From positions 1 through 6,110 of the forward strand of contig PMTB01000257.1 in NCBI GenBank assembly GCA_003167475.1: a stretch of DNA of 6,110 nt, read 5' to 3'. Below are positions 6,069 to 6,110 of the stretch, one piece after another. Below the pieces are notes generated by a model. The model had not been told where the DNA came from. It ran no database searches and worked only from the letters and a program-made list of their open reading frames with translations. The position numbers and the translations under genes are program-made. This stretch comes from a candidate division FCPU426 bacterium. Lineage in GTDB: Bacteria; Oederibacteriota; PGYV01; Palsa-1178. Numbering within the stretch: the first letter of the stretch is position 1; the number at the start of each line of letters is the position of its first letter.

Positions 6069-6110
6069 TATCTACATCATAATAAATGGCTTAATTACTC
6101 ACTCTCGATA

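Overview
The window looks like chromosome of an uncultured, Gram-negative-type (diderm) bacterium. Two proteins carry lipoprotein signal peptides, one has a domain predicted to lie in the periplasm, and the modular lipoprotein uses Thr/Pro-rich linkers of the T-x-T-x-T-P kind. Such linkers are common in secreted proteins from several candidate phyla. I cannot place the lineage from this sequence alone, and I see no phage, transposon, CRISPR or conjugation genes.

All three protein genes lie on the minus strand, so they read right to left. From the right, sppA (4773-5687) encodes an S49 signal-peptide peptidase with a lipobox and a TTG start. It has a near-consensus sigma-70-type promoter upstream and an intrinsic terminator directly after its stop. 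Next comes an 853-residue membrane protein (2132-4693) with seven predicted membrane helices followed by a TolB/PD40-type beta-propeller. After a 378-base gap lies the 5' part of a modular lipoprotein gene (start at 1753, running off the left edge). It encodes a lipoprotein signal, two copies of a carbohydrate-binding-like module separated by Thr/Pro linkers, and then a CE2-type carbohydrate esterase that is cut just after its catalytic GDS motif. At the right end, on the plus strand, is a tRNA-Val(GAC) gene (5992-6068) with its own promoter and an encoded CCA.

Between the divergent sppA and tRNA promoters sits an unexplained GC-rich block of consecutive hairpins (5830-5901). The other long gap (1754-2131) holds the esterase promoter, a perfect 16-base palindrome just upstream of it, and a two-tier hairpin.

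The three protein products would all act at or outside the inner membrane: membrane proteolysis, a membrane-anchored propeller of unknown role, and surface polysaccharide deacetylation. The terminator and the long gap suggest they are mostly separate transcription units rather than one pathway. I did not find a clear new multi-gene system. The most unusual items are the 7-helix/propeller protein, the lipoprotein form of SppA, the hairpin cluster, and a tRNA lacking a nearly universal base pair.
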